Notes: generated by a model from the sequence alone, not told the origin. Positions 1 through 9,267 are shown, numbered from the stretch's first letter. The stretch is DNA of 64,000 nucleotides from Gemmatimonadaceae bacterium (GCA_036273715.1 DASUHB010000011.1:62001-126000); one strand, 5' to 3'. Translations and numbers: made by a program.

Positions 1-330
1 CTCGTACAGGTTGTCGTGATACCCGCGACGGAGACTCTCCCAGAGGTACAGAATTGGGAACGCGGTACTGCCTTGAAACTGGTGCACATGCGCCAGTTCG
101 TGCAAGAGTAGTTCCGCATCCAGCGGGACGTCTGGCGCAGCGAAAACCGTGTCCCAGAGCGTGATTGCAGAGACGCTGCGACGCCCGAGAAACCAGCCCG
201 CCACACGTGGCGGCAGACCGCCCGTCCGCAAGCGAATCGCCGCAAGCTCCGGAAAGCGTTCGACGAGCGCGGCCGGCAGCGGCTGCGGCCTGCCGACGAG
301 CACAGTCAACGCCTGCTCGACAACGCCCAA
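1..330 (-). CDS. Zincin-type metallopeptidase, partial (DUF4157-like), cut by left edge
   Basis: Reading from a TTG at 328-330 toward position 1 gives about 110 uninterrupted codons that run off the window. Residues 77-81 are HELAH, an HExxH zinc-peptidase motif, followed by VHQFQG and an aromatic, Leu-rich stretch. This arrangement resembles the DUF4157-type zincins found in many high-GC bacteria. The third zinc ligand would lie beyond the edge, so activity cannot be judged. The start is supported by an unusually complete Shine-Dalgarno, AAGGAGGTGATC, at 332-343. The gene overlaps the 3' end of comEC by 25 bp, so translation is probably coupled. No signal peptide is seen, and the substrate is unknown. 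Confidence 0.7.
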   Translation of the reverse strand, partial: MGVVEQALTVLVGRPQPLPAALVERFPELAAIRLRTGGLPPRVAGWFLGRRSVSAITLWDTVFAAPDVPLDAELLLHELAHVHQFQGSTAFPILYLWESLRRGYHDNLYE

Positions 331-2513
331 CGATCACCTCCTTCCTCGACTTCGATCGACGACCCGTCGGTATGAAGCACAATGCTACCCTCTCGATCCG
401 TCCGCAGCACTACCGCACGTCGCTCGGCCAAGGCGAGCATCACGTTGGCGCTCGGATGTCCGTAGGCGTTGCCGGCGCCGACCGACACGAGCGCGAGGCG
501 CGGCGAAACGGCGTCGAGAAACTCGGCGGTGCTGCTCGTGCCGCTCCCGTGATGACCAACCTTGAGCACGTCCGCTTGCAATGAATCGACGTGCTGGAGC
601 AGCCAATGCTCCTCGCCGCGCTCGGCGTCGCCCATGAGCAGAAAGCGCACGGCTCCGTAACGAACGAATGCGACCACGCTCGCTTCGTTCGGCGCATCCA
701 GGTGGGACATCCATGTGGAGTCCGGCGCGAGCACGGTGATCACGACATCGTCGACGACCAACGAATCGCCCGGGCGAGCGCGATGCCAGCGCACGCCGGC
801 GTCGCGCGCGGCGGTGAGGGACTCGCGGTAAGTCTCGCTCGTGCCGACGTACGCGCCGTCCCAGTAGCGTTCGGGATGTAGCGCCCGCATCACGCTCGCG
901 GCGCCGCCGGCATGATCCGAATGCGGATGCGACAGCACGAACACGCTCACGCCGCCACCTCGTCGTCGCAGATACGGCACCACCGTGGACCGCCCTTCGT
1001 CGCCGCCAAGCCAGGAGCGGCCTGCGTCGAAGAGCAGCCAGTGATTGTGCGGCGTTCGGATGGCGATGGCGTCGCCCTGACCGACGTCGATCATGTGCAT
1101 CTCGACATCGCGCGCCGCACTCGGCGTGAGCGGCATCCAGATCGAACACGCGACCGCGGCAAGCGACGCGATGATCGGCCGCACCGGATAGCGGCTCACG
1201 CAGGCGACGAGAAGAGTGATCGACGCGACTCCCGCGCACGCGGCGCCGACAGCCGTGGGGGCAACCGTGATCGCGGCATACGGGAGACTCGCGCCGACAC
1301 TCGCGACGCCATTGAACGCGACGAGCATGGGATGCGCGGCATCGGCGAGAAATCGGGCGACCGTCAGTAGCGGCGCGAACAGTGTGGCCAGGAAGAGCGT
1401 CGGCTGCAGCACGGCGATCACCGGAGCGGCGGCAAGATTGGCGAGCGGCGCGACGAGGCTCACGCGTCCGAACGTCCAGGCGACGATGGGGCCGGTGACG
1501 ATACACGCGACCACCGACGTGAGCGCTCCGGCGGCCAGGTTGGCGCGCCAGCCGTCCCAGCGGGGCGCGATCCAGCGCCGGGTGAGCCGCGCGCTGGCGA
1601 TGAGGCTGGCGATGCCCAGCACGGACAGCTGCCAGCCGACGTCGAGCACCGTGCGCGCGCTGCCTAACGGGACGGCGGCGCCGATGGCGAGCGACGCCCA
1701 CGGCGAGGTGGGGCGCTCGAACAATCGGGACGCCGTGACGACGCCGAGCATCGCGCCGGACCGTACCGCGGCCGGCGGCGCGCCGATCAAGGCGACGTAG
1801 AACGCGGTGATGGCGACCGTCGCGATCAGTGCGGCGCCGCGCGGCAGGCGGAGCGCGACAAAGACCACCTCGAGCATGGCGGCGATGATCGCGACGTGGA
1901 GTCCCGAGATGGCGAGCATGTGCACGATGCCCGCGGCCGCGAATCGATCGCGAACGGCGGGATCGAGCGACCGCGTGTCGTTGATCACGAGCGCCCGCAC
2001 GAGCGGCGCATCGGCCCGGAACGTGGCGTCGATGCGGCGACCAACGCCATCGCGCCACGCGATGAGCGGCGAGCCGCCGGAGGTGCGCCGAACGCTGGCG
2101 TGCTGAATGCGGATTCCGCGTTTGGACGCCACGCCTTCGCCGTGCACGGACACGCGTGAGCCGGCCGGCGCGACGCCGTGCTCGACGGCGATCGACGCGC
2201 GCACCCTGCACCCGTGCGCCTCGGCGCTCGCGGGCACGAAGGCGCCTGGCGCCGCAGCGGCGTCGAGCGTCGCGATCCAGCTGCCCGCGCCGGCCGCCCG
2301 CATACGGCACGTTCGCTCGACATCATTGTCCGCTGCAGCGATGAGTGCGCCGGCGGCGACGATGGCGCCGAGCGCCGCCAGGCGCATATCGCGCCTAACG
2401 ATCGCCGCCACGAGGACGAGGATGCAAACGACCAGTACGGCGAGGACGGCGCTGGCGAATCCGGCAAGCAGCCCGGCGCAGTAGGCGAGAACCGCGGTGG
2501 TGACGAGAGGCAC
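306..2513 (-). CDS. comEC: ComEC/Rec2-family DNA uptake channel
   Basis: A 735-aa membrane protein. Two or three hydrophobic helices (about residues 1-62) precede a soluble OB-like region. The ComEC competence core follows, with the motif HMLAISGLHVAII at about 198-210 and a long polytopic section to about 460. The C-terminus is a metallo-beta-lactamase-like domain with SHPHSDH at about 528-534 and KVGHHGS at about 651-657. In naturally competent bacteria ComEC carries single-stranded DNA across the inner membrane, and the C-terminal domain is proposed to act as a nuclease. The HxHxDH metal site looks intact, so the domain is probably active. comFB lies about 40 bp upstream and a zincin overlaps its end. 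Full family length; start is an ATG. Confidence 0.93.
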   Translation of the reverse strand: MPLVTTAVLAYCAGLLAGFASAVLAVLVVCILVLVAAIVRRDMRLAALGAIVAAGALIAAADNDVERTCRMRAAGAGSWIATLDAAAAPGAFVPASAEAHGCRVRASIAVEHGVAPAGSRVSVHGEGVASKRGIRIQHASVRRTSGGSPLIAWRDGVGRRIDATFRADAPLVRALVINDTRSLDPAVRDRFAAAGIVHMLAISGLHVAIIAAMLEVVFVALRLPRGAALIATVAITAFYVALIGAPPAAVRSGAMLGVVTASRLFERPTSPWASLAIGAAVPLGSARTVLDVGWQLSVLGIASLIASARLTRRWIAPRWDGWRANLAAGALTSVVACIVTGPIVAWTFGRVSLVAPLANLAAAPVIAVLQPTLFLATLFAPLLTVARFLADAAHPMLVAFNGVASVGASLPYAAITVAPTAVGAACAGVASITLLVACVSRYPVRPIIASLAAVACSIWMPLTPSAARDVEMHMIDVGQGDAIAIRTPHNHWLLFDAGRSWLGGDEGRSTVVPYLRRRGGGVSVFVLSHPHSDHAGGAASVMRALHPERYWDGAYVGTSETYRESLTAARDAGVRWHRARPGDSLVVDDVVITVLAPDSTWMSHLDAPNEASVVAFVRYGAVRFLLMGDAERGEEHWLLQHVDSLQADVLKVGHHGSGTSSTAEFLDAVSPRLALVSVGAGNAYGHPSANVMLALAERRAVVLRTDREGSIVLHTDGSSIEVEEGGDRWALSSRR
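332..343 (-). promoter_or_regulatory. Extended Shine-Dalgarno for the partial zincin gene
   Basis: The minus strand reads AAGGAGGTGATC one base before a TTG codon. It is complementary to the whole 12-nt anti-SD tail of 16S rRNA, far longer than the 4-6 nt matches seen elsewhere in the window. It lies inside the comEC coding region, and it decides the start of the downstream gene. Confidence 0.65.
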
Positions 2514-2551
2514 GGCCGCTCAACGAGCACGCGGCCGACCGACGCGCGCGC

Positions 2552-2818
2552 TTACGCCTTGTGTCGCGGGTTCGCGGCGACGCGCTGCATGGCGTCCAGC
2601 ACGATCACCGCGAGCGCTGCCCGGGTCTGATCGCGCTGCAGATCGACCGAAATGAGCGCCTGGCCGACATCGGTGCCGCCACTGTAGCGCGGGCGCGCCG
2701 CGTTGAGTGCAAACGCGATGACGTCCGTGCGGCAGTTGTCGCAGTCGCAGAGCTCCGGATTCTGCACGCGCAGCTCGTCGTAGAGCGCGACCACCGTACC
2801 CTCGAGGAGATTCTTCAT
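2552..2818 (-). CDS. comFB: ComFB-family late competence protein
   Basis: An 88-aa soluble protein matching the ComFB family. It has an N-terminal amphipathic helix (MKNLLEGTVVALYDELR), a CDCDNC cysteine cluster, and the family's ALNAARPRYSGGTDVGQA segment. ComFB was first named in the Bacillus comF operon. Some family members bind cyclic dinucleotides, but that cannot be read from this sequence. The ATG overlaps the miaB stop by 4 bp (ATGA), and comEC follows after about 40 bp. The pairing with comEC supports a role in competence or type IV pilus regulation. Confidence 0.8.
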   Translation of the reverse strand: MKNLLEGTVVALYDELRVQNPELCDCDNCRTDVIAFALNAARPRYSGGTDVGQALISVDLQRDQTRAALAVIVLDAMQRVAANPRHKA

Positions 2819-4155
2819 CCGGCGAGCGGAAGCGAGTGGCCGGCAGAAGCGATGGCGCCGGTGAAGGTCGAGCCCGTGGTGCCAGTGAGCTCGACGGTGA
2901 AATACTTGCCCATGAGCGACTCGTCGCCCTGCACGAGAACTGTGCGATGGTGTCGCGTGCGTCCCTGGAGCAAGCCGCCACGGCGCGCGGCCTTCTCGAT
3001 GAGCACCTCGTGGCGGGTGCCGAGCATTGAGAGATTCCGCGCGCGGGTGGCTTCGCGCACGAGAGCAACCAGGCGGTCGAGCCGATCGGCGGCGACGTCG
3101 TCAGGCACCGTGAGATGCGCCGGAAAGCGGGTGGCCGGTGTCCCGTCGCGCAGCGAGAAGCGGAACGTGAACGCATCGTCGAAACCGATTTCGCGGACGG
3201 CGCTCAGCGTTTCCTCGAACTCATCATCCGTTTCACCGGGGAAGCCGACGATGATGTCCGTGGTGATGGCCACGCCCGGAATAGCGGCGCGGATGCGTTC
3301 GACACACTCGAAATACGTTTCGCGCGTGTATCGGCGGAGCATACGCTTGAGTGTGCGCGACGAGCCCGATTGCATGGGCAGATGCACGTGCTCGCACACC
3401 GCCGGCGTATCCGCCATCGCGGCGATCGCCCGGTCGGTGAAATCGTTCGGATGCGGGCTCGTGAACCGCAGCCGGCGAATGCCCGGCGTGCGCCCAACGG
3501 AACGAAGCAGATCCGCGAAATCATGCGCGCCATCGTGGTACGAGTTGACCGTTTGACCGAGGAGCGTGATTTCGGTGATCCCCTGCTCGGCCACCAAGCG
3601 CGCTTCTCGTTCGACGTCGGCCAAGCTACGACTGCGTTCGGCGCCACGCGTCATCGGAACTATGCAATAGGTGCATTTGTAATCGCAGCCGCGCTGGACG
3701 GGAATCCAGGCGCGCACGCCATCGAAGCGGCGCGCCTGAAAATCCTCGTAGTGTTCCTCGAGGTCGAACTCGACCTTGGTGGCGCGCTCGCCTTTGCGCG
3801 CACCTTCGATGAGCGCCGGCAATGCGCGGTACCCATCCGGCCCGACCACGAGCTGCACGTGACGCGCTCGCTCGAGCAGGGCCGGACCGAGCCGCTGCGC
3901 CATGCAGCCGGTGACGCCGAGCACGGTGTTTCGGCCCATGAAGCGCTTGAGCTCACCCAGGCGGCCCAAGACCCGCTGTTCCGCGTGGTCTCGAATCGCG
4001 CACGTGTTGACGAGGATGACGTCCGCGCCATCGGGTCCGCCCACTGGCGTGTAGCCGACCGCCTCAAGATGTCCGTACATGAGCTCGGAGTCGCTCACGT
4101 TCATCTGGCATCCGTAGGTTTCGATGTAGACGGTCGGACGGCCTTCGGCGTTCAT
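2815..4155 (-). CDS. miaB: tRNA-2-methylthio-N6-dimethylallyladenosine synthase MiaB
   Basis: A 446-aa radical-SAM methylthiotransferase. The N-terminal MTTase domain supplies three cluster cysteines (C16 in ETYGCQMN, C52 in NTCAIRDHA, C84 in VTGCMAQ). The radical-SAM CxxxCxxC is C157-C161-C164 in RGCDYKCTYCIVP, and a TRAM-like tail closes the protein. MiaB converts i6A37 to ms2i6A37 in tRNAs reading UNN codons, using two Fe-S clusters and SAM. All ligands are present and length is normal. A second methylthiotransferase (mtaB) lies 118 bp upstream. The stop overlaps the comFB start. Confidence 0.95.
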   Translation of the reverse strand: MNAEGRPTVYIETYGCQMNVSDSELMYGHLEAVGYTPVGGPDGADVILVNTCAIRDHAEQRVLGRLGELKRFMGRNTVLGVTGCMAQRLGPALLERARHVQLVVGPDGYRALPALIEGARKGERATKVEFDLEEHYEDFQARRFDGVRAWIPVQRGCDYKCTYCIVPMTRGAERSRSLADVEREARLVAEQGITEITLLGQTVNSYHDGAHDFADLLRSVGRTPGIRRLRFTSPHPNDFTDRAIAAMADTPAVCEHVHLPMQSGSSRTLKRMLRRYTRETYFECVERIRAAIPGVAITTDIIVGFPGETDDEFEETLSAVREIGFDDAFTFRFSLRDGTPATRFPAHLTVPDDVAADRLDRLVALVREATRARNLSMLGTRHEVLIEKAARRGGLLQGRTRHHRTVLVQGDESLMGKYFTVELTGTTGSTFTGAIASAGHSLPLAG

Positions 4156-4200
4156 GACAGGACGTTGCTCCGGTGAGAAGAGTCTATCAACCGACAGCCG

Positions 4201-4215
4201 GCCGAATCATTCGGC
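4201..4215. other. Small hairpin in the miaB-mtaB spacer
   Basis: GCCGAA-TCA-TTCGGC is a perfect 6-bp stem with a 3-nt loop inside the 118-bp gap between mtaB and miaB. No T-run follows on either strand, so a terminator role is weak. It may be an attenuating or stabilising structure. Confidence 0.25.
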
Positions 4216-4273
4216 AACGAGGCGTGGCAGAAGGCTGCAGAGTGGAAAACGAGGGCGGCCACCCGCCTTCAAA

Positions 4274-5509
4274 CTATCGCTGTCCGGCGCGCGCGAACAA
4301 TACGCCGTTATCGAGCACGAGCTGCATTGGGAGCCGGGTGCCACGAGGCAGCGCATCGTCGGCCGGGATGACCGACAAATAGTCTTCCGTAAGGCCGGAG
4401 CGGTGCGCGCGGTCGCCAAGCACGACCACATCTGCCTCGCCGCCATCGCGGCGGCGCCGATATGCCTGCGCGAGCTGCTCGCTCGCGGCACGAAGCTCGT
4501 CGGCGCGCCGCACGACATCGCGCGTCCTGACCGCGCCGTCGAGCCGTTGGGCAGCCGTACCCGGGCGCGGCGAATACGGGAACACGTGCAAGCGCGTGAA
4601 GGGCAGCGACGCGACGAGGCGCATCGTCTCGCGATGGTCGTCTTCGCTCTCGCCCGGGAAGCCGGCGATCACGTCGGCGCCCAGGCCGAACACCGATGCA
4701 TCGCCCACGATGCGCTCGATGGCGCGCGCATAGGCGGCCGACGTGTACCAATGGCGTCCCATGCGCTTGAGCACGCGGTCGGCGCCCGACTGGAGCGGCG
4801 CGTGCAGGTACGGCACGAGCCCGCCGTCCCGCGCGCGCAGTCGTTCGCCCAGGCGCGCATCGACCTCCGTTGCCTCGACCGAGGAAAGCCGGAATCGCGC
4901 GTTGGGCACGGCGCGCACGAGCGCCTCGACGAGCACGCCTAACGACGAGCCGGCGTCCCGCCCATACGACCCGATGTGCACGCCGGTGAGCACGATCTCC
5001 GTGTGGTGCTCGGCCAACCGCGCGGCTTCGGCGACGAGATCGGGCACGGGCCGCGAGCGATTCGCGCCGCGGGCCAGCGTGGTCGCGCAGAACGTGCAGT
5101 GCTCGTCGCAGCCGTCCTGGATGCGAAGCAGCGCGCGCGTGCCGGTCTGCCGCGCCGGCAGGGCGCCGTCCGGCGCCGCAAGGCCCAACGCCGCCGCGAC
5201 CTCGGCCGCGCCGGCGCCTGGAATGACCCGGGTTACGTTAGGCAGCGCCCCGATGGCCGCCGGGTCGCGCGCCGACGCGCAGCCCATCACCACCGTCGCA
5301 ATGGACGGCCGCCGGCGTGCGACGCGCCGGACCGCGCGGCGCAGATCCGCCTCCGCCGCCGCCGTCACGGAGCAGCTGTTGAAGACCGCCGCGTCCGCAT
5401 CGCCCGGATCGGACACCACGTCGGCGCCGCCCGCCTCGAGCAGCGCGCGCACCACCTCGCTGTCGTAGTGGTTGGCGCGGCATCCGAAGGTCTGCAGGTA
5501 GACTTTCAC
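4274..5509 (-). CDS. mtaB: MtaB-family tRNA methylthiotransferase
   Basis: A 411-aa radical-SAM methylthiotransferase of the MtaB branch, which makes ms2t6A37 from t6A37 in tRNA. Cluster cysteines are C10 (TFGCRAN), C46 (NSCSVTA) and C77 (VMGCASA). The radical-SAM triplet is C134, C138 and C141 in DGCDEHCTFC. After the triplet the chain reads ATTLARG where most members have IIPYARG, a small departure. The short N-terminal Leu-rich MTTase domain and QTFGCRANHYDSE opening fit MtaB rather than MiaB or RimO. It starts 6 bp after the stop of the kinase gene upstream, so the two are probably co-transcribed. Confidence 0.87.
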   Translation of the reverse strand: MKVYLQTFGCRANHYDSEVVRALLEAGGADVVSDPGDADAAVFNSCSVTAAAEADLRRAVRRVARRRPSIATVVMGCASARDPAAIGALPNVTRVIPGAGAAEVAAALGLAAPDGALPARQTGTRALLRIQDGCDEHCTFCATTLARGANRSRPVPDLVAEAARLAEHHTEIVLTGVHIGSYGRDAGSSLGVLVEALVRAVPNARFRLSSVEATEVDARLGERLRARDGGLVPYLHAPLQSGADRVLKRMGRHWYTSAAYARAIERIVGDASVFGLGADVIAGFPGESEDDHRETMRLVASLPFTRLHVFPYSPRPGTAAQRLDGAVRTRDVVRRADELRAASEQLAQAYRRRRDGGEADVVVLGDRAHRSGLTEDYLSVIPADDALPRGTRLPMQLVLDNGVLFARAGQR

Positions 5510-5515
5510 GGCTGC

Positions 5516-6706
5516 CTAACCGCGCTCCGCAGCCGGCGCGGGCACGTGCGTGCGCGGCGGCACGCAGGGCAGCACGATGTGGAACTGGCTGCCCCGCCCT
5601 TCCGTGCTCTGCACCCAGATTTTTCCGCCGTGCGCTTCCACGGCCATCTTGCAGAAGGTGAGGCCGAGCCCCGAGCTCCGGACGCGCGGCGTCTCGGGCC
5701 GTTTGACCCGCTCGAAACGCAGGAAAATGATCTCGTGGTACTCGGGCGGAATCCCGGGACCGTCATCCGCCACCGTGAACAGGACGCCGCCCGAGGTGTC
5801 GCGCCGTCCGGTGAGCGAGATGGACACGCCGCGCGGGCTGTGCGTGAGCGCGTTCTGGATCAAATTGCCGAACACGCGCCGGAGAAGCCCGAGGTCGCCC
5901 TGAAAGACGGGCGCCTCATCGCTCGCATCCACCGATACGCGCGCGCCGTCCTGTCGAAAGCGCATCGCCCACTCGTCGGACACGGAGATGAGGAACGCGC
6001 GCGGCGCGAGCGGCTGGAGCTCGAGCGACACCGCGGCTTCCTCGAGCCGCGCCACCTCGAGCAGATCCTCGATCAACGCAAGCAGGTCTTCGGCCTTGCC
6101 CTCGGCGTCGCCTAACGCACGCCGCATCTCGGGCGAGTAGGCGCCGAAGTCGCCGTCGAGCGCCATCTCGAGCGACGCCAGCACCGAGGTGAGCGGCGTC
6201 TTGAGGTCGTGCACGATCATTTTCATCAGGTCGTCGCGCAGCTTCTGCAGCTCCCGCAGCTTGCGGTAGCTCTGCTCGAGCGCATCGGTGGCGAACTTGA
6301 GGCGGAGCAGCGAGCGCACGCGCGCGCCCAGCACCTGCCGGTTGTGCGGCTTGGTGAGAAAGTCGTCGCCGCCGGCCTCGATGGCCTTCACGCGATCGGT
6401 GCTGTCGTTGAGCGCCGTCACGAAGATGATGGGGATGCGGGACGTGCGCGGATCGCGCTTGAGCCGGCGGCACACCTCGAAGCCGGTGGCGCGGTCGTCG
6501 CAGCCTAACGAACCGGCCGGCATCGACACGTCCAGGATGCAGAGGTCGGGGTGCTGCTCGAAGCCGGCCGCGAGCGCCGATGGTCCGTCGGCCGCGCCGA
6601 GCACACGGTAGCCGAGCGCCGTCAGTTGATCGGACAACAACTCGACGTTGGCGGGCACGTCGTCCGCCACGAGAATGAGCGGCGCTTCGTTGGCGGCCTC
6701 GGTCAC
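5516..6706 (-). CDS. Response regulator-histidine kinase hybrid (REC-HisKA-HATPase)
   Basis: A 396-aa cytoplasmic protein with an N-terminal receiver domain (acidic pair D15-D16, phosphoacceptor D59, K119). A short helical linker leads to a HisKA domain (H166 in VHDLKTPLTS) and then a HATPase_c domain (NALTH N-box, DDGPGIP, SSGLGLT G-box). There are no membrane segments, so it probably receives phosphate or a partner signal inside the cell. An oddity is about ten extra residues (AGSLGCDDRATG) in the loop after D59-V-S-M-P, where most receivers read GMDG. The stop codon lies inside a GTTAGGC motif at 5514-5520. It sits between an outer-membrane protein gene and mtaB, with no cognate regulator adjacent. 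Confidence 0.85.
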   Translation of the reverse strand: MTEAANEAPLILVADDVPANVELLSDQLTALGYRVLGAADGPSALAAGFEQHPDLCILDVSMPAGSLGCDDRATGFEVCRRLKRDPRTSRIPIIFVTALNDSTDRVKAIEAGGDDFLTKPHNRQVLGARVRSLLRLKFATDALEQSYRKLRELQKLRDDLMKMIVHDLKTPLTSVLASLEMALDGDFGAYSPEMRRALGDAEGKAEDLLALIEDLLEVARLEEAAVSLELQPLAPRAFLISVSDEWAMRFRQDGARVSVDASDEAPVFQGDLGLLRRVFGNLIQNALTHSPRGVSISLTGRRDTSGGVLFTVADDGPGIPPEYHEIIFLRFERVKRPETPRVRSSGLGLTFCKMAVEAHGGKIWVQSTEGRGSQFHIVLPCVPPRTHVPAPAAERG

Positions 6707-6718
6707 GAGCTCAGGGAC

Positions 6719-7861
6719 TCAGGGGCGCACCATGATGCCGAACTCCGCTGTCCATGCGTGCTCGGTAACACCCGGCACCCCGGACCGAATCGCGCGCACC
6801 AGCGTGAAATCGATGCGCGACCGTCCTTGCGACAGCGGAACGCCGAAGCCGGCCGAATAGGCCGATTCCATGACCTTCGAGGAGTCGACCAGGAACGGGA
6901 GGCCGCGATGCCGATAGCCGATGCGCAGCGCGATCGGTCCGCCTAACGCAACCGGCCCGCGGAACTCGGCGCCGCCGCCGTATTCGGTGGTGTTGGTGAT
7001 GAGCAGGCCCGGCTGGCCCAGGCCGTGCATGCTCGCCCAGCCTTCCCAGTCGGTGTGGAACGCGAGCACCACCCCCGGCAGCCCGGTGAACGTCACGCCC
7101 GCCCCCGCGCGCTTGGGCGCCGTGGCGCGCGTGAGCACCGTGTCGTTGCGGAACGCCGTGAGGCGCCCGCCTAACCTTCCCGACACGCCGATCGCCATGA
7201 ACGACGTCGGCTGCCACATGATGCCGCCGCTGGCCCCAACCCCCGAGTACGAGAGGCGCGACGTCTGAGAGAACGTCTGGACCGTCGTGTCCACCGACGT
7301 CCGGAGAATCGTCAGGTTGTTGTCGCCCGAATACACGTCGGCCGACACGCCGAGCCACAACGTCTGCAGCACCGCCACGGCGATGCCGGGCTTGATGTCG
7401 TCGATCGCACCCGACACCTTGAAGTTCTCGGTGAACTGCACGCTGTCGCTCACGAAATGATCGAAGCCCGTGCGCGTCGTCTCCCACGTCCGGTCGAGCA
7501 GCGTCGACACCGAGATGCCCGCCGTCACGCGATTGCCGATGTTGATCGCGCCGCTCATGATCGGGAACCGGCTCGTGGTCGTGTGGTCCGACTGGCCGTT
7601 GGTCGTCACCTGGCGGAATTCCGGTGCGTACTCGACGTACACGCCGGGCCGGATCCACGCCGCGATCGAGGCGGGGTTGAGCGCCGACTGCGCGTCCGTC
7701 TCCGCGGGACCGCCGCCTAACGCGGCCGCGGCCGCGCTGATCTGGCCCGGCGGGTAGCCGAACCCCTGCGTGCTGATGGTGCCCTGCGCGCCGGCCGGCA
7801 CGGCCGCCGCGCACGCCGCCGCGGCAACGAGAAGCGCGGGTGGGATGAATCGCGGTCGCAT
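6719..7861 (-). CDS. Outer-membrane beta-barrel protein, FadL/PorV-like
   Basis: A 380-aa exported protein. I start it at the ATG at 7861 (MRPRFIPPALLVAAAACAAAVPAGAQ) rather than at a codon 171 bp upstream, because this gives a clean signal peptide. The ATG shares one base with the stop of the lipoprotein gene (TGATG). After the signal comes FGYPPGQISAAAAALGGG and a SALNPASIA segment, like the NPA turn near the N-terminus of FadL/PorV barrels. Alternating polar/hydrophobic strands follow to the end, with a terminal hydrophobic strand. Its job is unknown. The lipoprotein before it is a plausible partner. Confidence 0.72.
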   Translation of the reverse strand: MRPRFIPPALLVAAAACAAAVPAGAQGTISTQGFGYPPGQISAAAAALGGGPAETDAQSALNPASIAAWIRPGVYVEYAPEFRQVTTNGQSDHTTTSRFPIMSGAINIGNRVTAGISVSTLLDRTWETTRTGFDHFVSDSVQFTENFKVSGAIDDIKPGIAVAVLQTLWLGVSADVYSGDNNLTILRTSVDTTVQTFSQTSRLSYSGVGASGGIMWQPTSFMAIGVSGRLGGRLTAFRNDTVLTRATAPKRAGAGVTFTGLPGVVLAFHTDWEGWASMHGLGQPGLLITNTTEYGGGAEFRGPVALGGPIALRIGYRHRGLPFLVDSSKVMESAYSAGFGVPLSQGRSRIDFTLVRAIRSGVPGVTEHAWTAEFGIMVRP

Positions 7862-9195
7862 CACGGAAGTCCGAACCCGCTCCGGGGGATGTAGCTGATC
7901 TCGATGCGCGGCTTGAGGCTGTCCGCCGGTGCGTTGCTCGAGTAGAAGAGATATCGTCGCGGCTCGTTCCCTTCGCCCGTCGACTCCAGCACGATCGCGC
8001 GCTGCACGATCGCCGGGCCCACCCGCCGCCACAAGCCGAACACGCCCACGAGCGGAATCGTGTCCGCGCGCGCGATGTTGGGCCGGAAGTTCAGCGTCGG
8101 CACGCCGGTGATGCCTAACGCAGTCGGCGAGTTGACGAGCAGCGCGGCCGCCGGGATGTTCGTCACCGACGGCGACGCCTGCACCACCCCGACCTGCAAC
8201 AGCACCGAATCGGTCGTATCCGCGGTGCCGAAATCCACGTTCGCCAGCTGGTGCAGAATCAGGTTCGCCCGCACGATCGTCGCCGACGAGTCGATCAATG
8301 CCGACGGCACCCCGAAGCGCATATACACGCGGCTCCCCGGAATGCCCCCCGCCGCCAGGATGCCGGAATCCGGCGGCGGCGTGCCTTGCAACACCAGATC
8401 ATAGTCCGCCAGACTGCTGAACGGCGGCGCACCGGTGGTGTGCGTGTTCACGTTGCGCTGCGTGAACGCTTTCGTGGTGTCGTTGAAGCCGAAGTACTCG
8501 AGCGTCGCCGACAGGCCGCCGTTGGAGCTGCCGATGTTGATCTGCGCAAACCGGGGACTGGTGATGCGGACGCCTAACCGAATCCGCTTGCCGTCGCGCA
8601 CGTGCTCGCCTACCCATCCGCTGTCGAGCGGGATCGTGATCGAGCCTTTCACCGAATCCCGCGGCACGACGAGCGACGCGATCGGCGCCGTGTTGAACTG
8701 CGCGTGCACCGCCGCCGTGTCGAGATCGGCCGCATTCGCGTCCACGTCGTACACCAGGAACGTCACCGTGTCCTGCACCAGGATCGTATCGCGCGTGCTG
8801 TCCGTCGGAGCGATCACCGAAATCTTGAGGCCGGCCGAGTCGACCCGCATGATCGGCTTGGGCGCCGCGAGCGTGTCCGTGTCCGGCAGGACGCGAATCA
8901 GCGAATCGAACCGCAGGATGGCCGCCGTCTGCACCGGCAGGCCGCCCTGCGTGTAGTTCGCGACCAGCAGCTGCTGCTCGGTGCCGAGCGGCGGGACGCC
9001 GATCACGTTGGTCATCGTGTCGAACGCGTCGGTGCCCGAGAGCACGACATCCTTCACCGTGAGCGTATCGGGACACAGCGAGGGACACGCGGCCCCGCCT
9101 GCCAGGTTCTCCTGACACGCACCCATCACGGTGACCACGGTCACCAGTGCGCCCAGAAGGAGCAGCGCGCGACGCGGCTTACGAGAAACGAGCAC
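7861..9195 (-). CDS. Large putative lipoprotein of unknown function
   Basis: I place the start at GTG 9195, with GGAAGG upstream, giving about 444 aa that begin MLVSRKPRRALLLLGALV. The lipobox VMGAC puts the lipid-carrying Cys at residue 27. An in-frame ATG lies 54 bp further upstream. The mature part is rich in Asp, Thr and Val with repeating beta-type strands (for example IRFDSLIRVLPDTD) and no recognised catalytic motif. The C-terminal segment ends YIPRSGFGLP. It overlaps by one base the beta-barrel gene that follows, which suggests they are made together as an envelope pair. I do not recognise the family. Confidence 0.68.
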   Translation of the reverse strand: MLVSRKPRRALLLLGALVTVVTVMGACQENLAGGAACPSLCPDTLTVKDVVLSGTDAFDTMTNVIGVPPLGTEQQLLVANYTQGGLPVQTAAILRFDSLIRVLPDTDTLAAPKPIMRVDSAGLKISVIAPTDSTRDTILVQDTVTFLVYDVDANAADLDTAAVHAQFNTAPIASLVVPRDSVKGSITIPLDSGWVGEHVRDGKRIRLGVRITSPRFAQINIGSSNGGLSATLEYFGFNDTTKAFTQRNVNTHTTGAPPFSSLADYDLVLQGTPPPDSGILAAGGIPGSRVYMRFGVPSALIDSSATIVRANLILHQLANVDFGTADTTDSVLLQVGVVQASPSVTNIPAAALLVNSPTALGITGVPTLNFRPNIARADTIPLVGVFGLWRRVGPAIVQRAIVLESTGEGNEPRRYLFYSSNAPADSLKPRIEISYIPRSGFGLP

Positions 9196-9267
9196 TCCGG
9201 CCTTCCACGGAGAGATGGTTCTGGTGCGCCTGACGCATCGCCATGCCAAGCACGATGCGCCGGCCGA

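Noticed and set aside
385-2310. 641-aa frame inside comEC, same strand
   Set aside because: Strongly Arg-rich out-of-frame shadow; comEC has all family motifs in the other frame.
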